Assembly (NCBI RefSeq): GCF_001417775.1
Contig: NZ_BBZJ01000014.1
Location: forward strand, 62,001 to 126,000
Source: Streptomyces sp. TP-A0356
Lineage (GTDB): Bacteria > Actinomycetota > Actinomycetes > Streptomycetales > Streptomycetaceae
DNA: 64,000 bases
Reading direction: 5' to 3'
Shown: positions 63,145 through 64,000 of the stretch, piece after piece
Numbering within the stretch: the stretch's first letter is position 1
How the letters are laid out: each line of letters begins with the position of its first letter
Translations under genes and position numbers: made by a program
Notes under the pieces: model-generated
Database searches by the model: none
What the model saw: the letters and a program-made list of their open reading frames with translations, nothing else
Told to the model about the DNA's origin: nothing

Positions 63145-63645
63145 ATGAGCGCGACACAGACAGGCACCTCGGGCGACCCACGCATCGGCTGGAGCACCAC
63201 CGAGGCGACCACCGCCCCCGCCCTCCGCCACCGTCGCGACGGCATACTCCCCACTGTCGCCGCCGCCCTCTCCGTCCGCGGCGCCACCCTCACCGGCACC
63301 GCCGCCCGCGGCGACCAGCCGCCCGTCCTGCACCCGCTCGTCCAGGACTTCCTCGACACCCTCACCAGCGGCCAGCGCGACCGCTTCACCGGACGCTGCG
63401 CCGAGGCGATCCTCATCTCGCGCCACATCGCCGCCGCCGACGCGGCACGCAGCAAGCGCGCCGCCCGCAAACCGATGACGAACGGCGAGGCCCGCAAGGC
63501 CCTCAAGCAGGCCAAGCTCACCGCCCGCCGCATCCGCGAGGACGGCGACCCGCTGCACGGCAGCTTCGCCGCGCCCTGTCGCGCCTGCACCGCGCTCAGC
63601 GACCACTTCGGCGTACGCATCGTCGATCCGGCGGCGCAGGGCTGA
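63145..63645 (+). CDS. YwqJ-type nucleic acid deaminase
   Basis: A 166-residue protein that is almost entirely a deaminase-fold domain. Cys85-Ala-Glu87 (in GRCAEAILISRHI) and Pro144-Cys145-x2-Cys148 (in FAAPCRACTALSDHFGV) give the full Zn and catalytic Glu set of the YwqJ-deaminase family. All catalytic residues are intact. Members are usually C-terminal toxin domains of large secreted proteins, but this one stands alone without signal, RHS or WXG module. It may deaminate cytidine or other bases in DNA or RNA. ATG at 63145 with GGGAGGGGAAG upstream; the SUKH-3 gene is 107 bases downstream. Confidence 0.8.
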   Translation: MSATQTGTSGDPRIGWSTTEATTAPALRHRRDGILPTVAAALSVRGATLTGTAARGDQPPVLHPLVQDFLDTLTSGQRDRFTGRCAEAILISRHIAAADAARSKRAARKPMTNGEARKALKQAKLTARRIREDGDPLHGSFAAPCRACTALSDHFGVRIVDPAAQG

Positions 63646-63752
63646 CCCTCCCCACCCCACGCGCGACCCACACCACCCGCACCACCTCACACCCCCGCAC
63701 ACCGCACGACGGCCCCCACGCCGGTCCGTGGCACTCGACGAACGAAGGGCAG

Positions 63753-64000
63753 ATGCACGCCGACCGCTCCTCCACCACACGCTTCTCCGTCCCCGTGGAC
63801 GCCGCGCTGCGCGCCGCGGGCTGGCAACCGGGCCGCTGGGACATAAAGCAGGCGGAAGTCTGGGCCGACACCCTGCGCGGTCACCAATCCCCGGCGGGCC
63901 ACCGGCACGCGGTGTTCCCCGCGGCCGTCGAAGCGTGGGCGGAGTTCGGCGGCCTGCGCATCAGCGCACAGGGGCCCGGCCGCCAACTCGCCCCCGCCAC
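63753..64000 (+). CDS. SUKH-3 family immunity protein (partial, cut by window end)
   Basis: The first 82 residues are visible. They carry the SUKH-3 pattern: FSVPVDAALRAAGWQPGRW, then AEVWADTLRG-type helix, FPAAVEAWAEFGGLRI and the conserved GPG turn followed by APA. Such proteins neutralise deaminase and nuclease toxins; here the obvious client is the YwqJ deaminase upstream. ATG at 63753 with GAAGGG upstream. The 3' end lies beyond 64000. Confidence 0.8.
   Translation, partial: MHADRSSTTRFSVPVDAALRAAGWQPGRWDIKQAEVWADTLRGHQSPAGHRHAVFPAAVEAWAEFGGLRISAQGPGRQLAPA

Overview
The window is high-GC actinobacterial chromosome and almost certainly Streptomyces. Third codon positions are strongly G/C, and GTG and TTG starts with purine-rich ribosome binding sites are common. 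The gene order (two paralogous MacB-like ABC transporters, cfa, ndh, Ppx/GppA, DUF501, divIC, enolase, two Rpf proteins, P450, MazG, SurA-type lipoprotein, Ser/Thr kinase, mfd) is one I recognise from Streptomyces core chromosomes. A tRNA-Leu with anticodon UAA, the developmental regulator bldA, lies at 20496-20581 on the minus strand. No rRNA, CRISPR array or intact insertion sequence is visible.

Layout. 0-4.5 kb: a PLP-dependent decarboxylase, then a compact operon of three Roadblock/LC7 proteins and a DUF4388-like regulator. 4.6-8 kb: an RpiR regulator coupled to a truncated aromatic amino acid lyase, a 1.3-kb gene-poor stretch with a CBS-domain remnant, and a secreted collagen-like protein. 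8-16.4 kb: metabolic and membrane genes (cystathionine beta-synthase, SGNH hydrolase, thiolase, Bax-inhibitor-like protein, pobA). 16.6-20.6 kb: a PAS/GAF/SpoIIE phosphatase, a frameshifted DUF2690 gene, a small membrane protein and bldA. 21-34 kb: the first ABC transporter, cfa, ndh behind a candidate Rex operator, Ppx/GppA-DUF501, divIC, eno, and two resuscitation-promoting-factor genes, one behind a c-di-AMP (ydaO) riboswitch. 34-47.8 kb: an apparent operon mazG - STAND/Sel1 ATPase - P450, a SurA-like lipoprotein, a frameshifted DUF1906 gene, a Ser/Thr kinase, an orphan N6-methylase with an altered catalytic motif, and secreted proteins. 48-58.8 kb: mfd, a palindromic MITE-like element, the second ABC transporter, an MFS exporter, a graveyard of gene fragments and a DivIVA/FilP-like coiled-coil protein.

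The last 5 kb (59-64 kb) is the most unusual part. It holds a 946-residue protein that appears to fuse an Imm35/YrhB-like domain, a long Pro/Gly-rich spacer, a cytidine-deaminase-fold toxin domain and a SUKH-4 immunity domain. Beside it are a SUKH-1 (SMI1/KNR4) protein, a free-standing YwqJ-type deaminase and the start of a SUKH-3 protein. None has a secretion signal, so a toxin/immunity toolkit seems to be kept inside the cell. The window ends inside this cluster.
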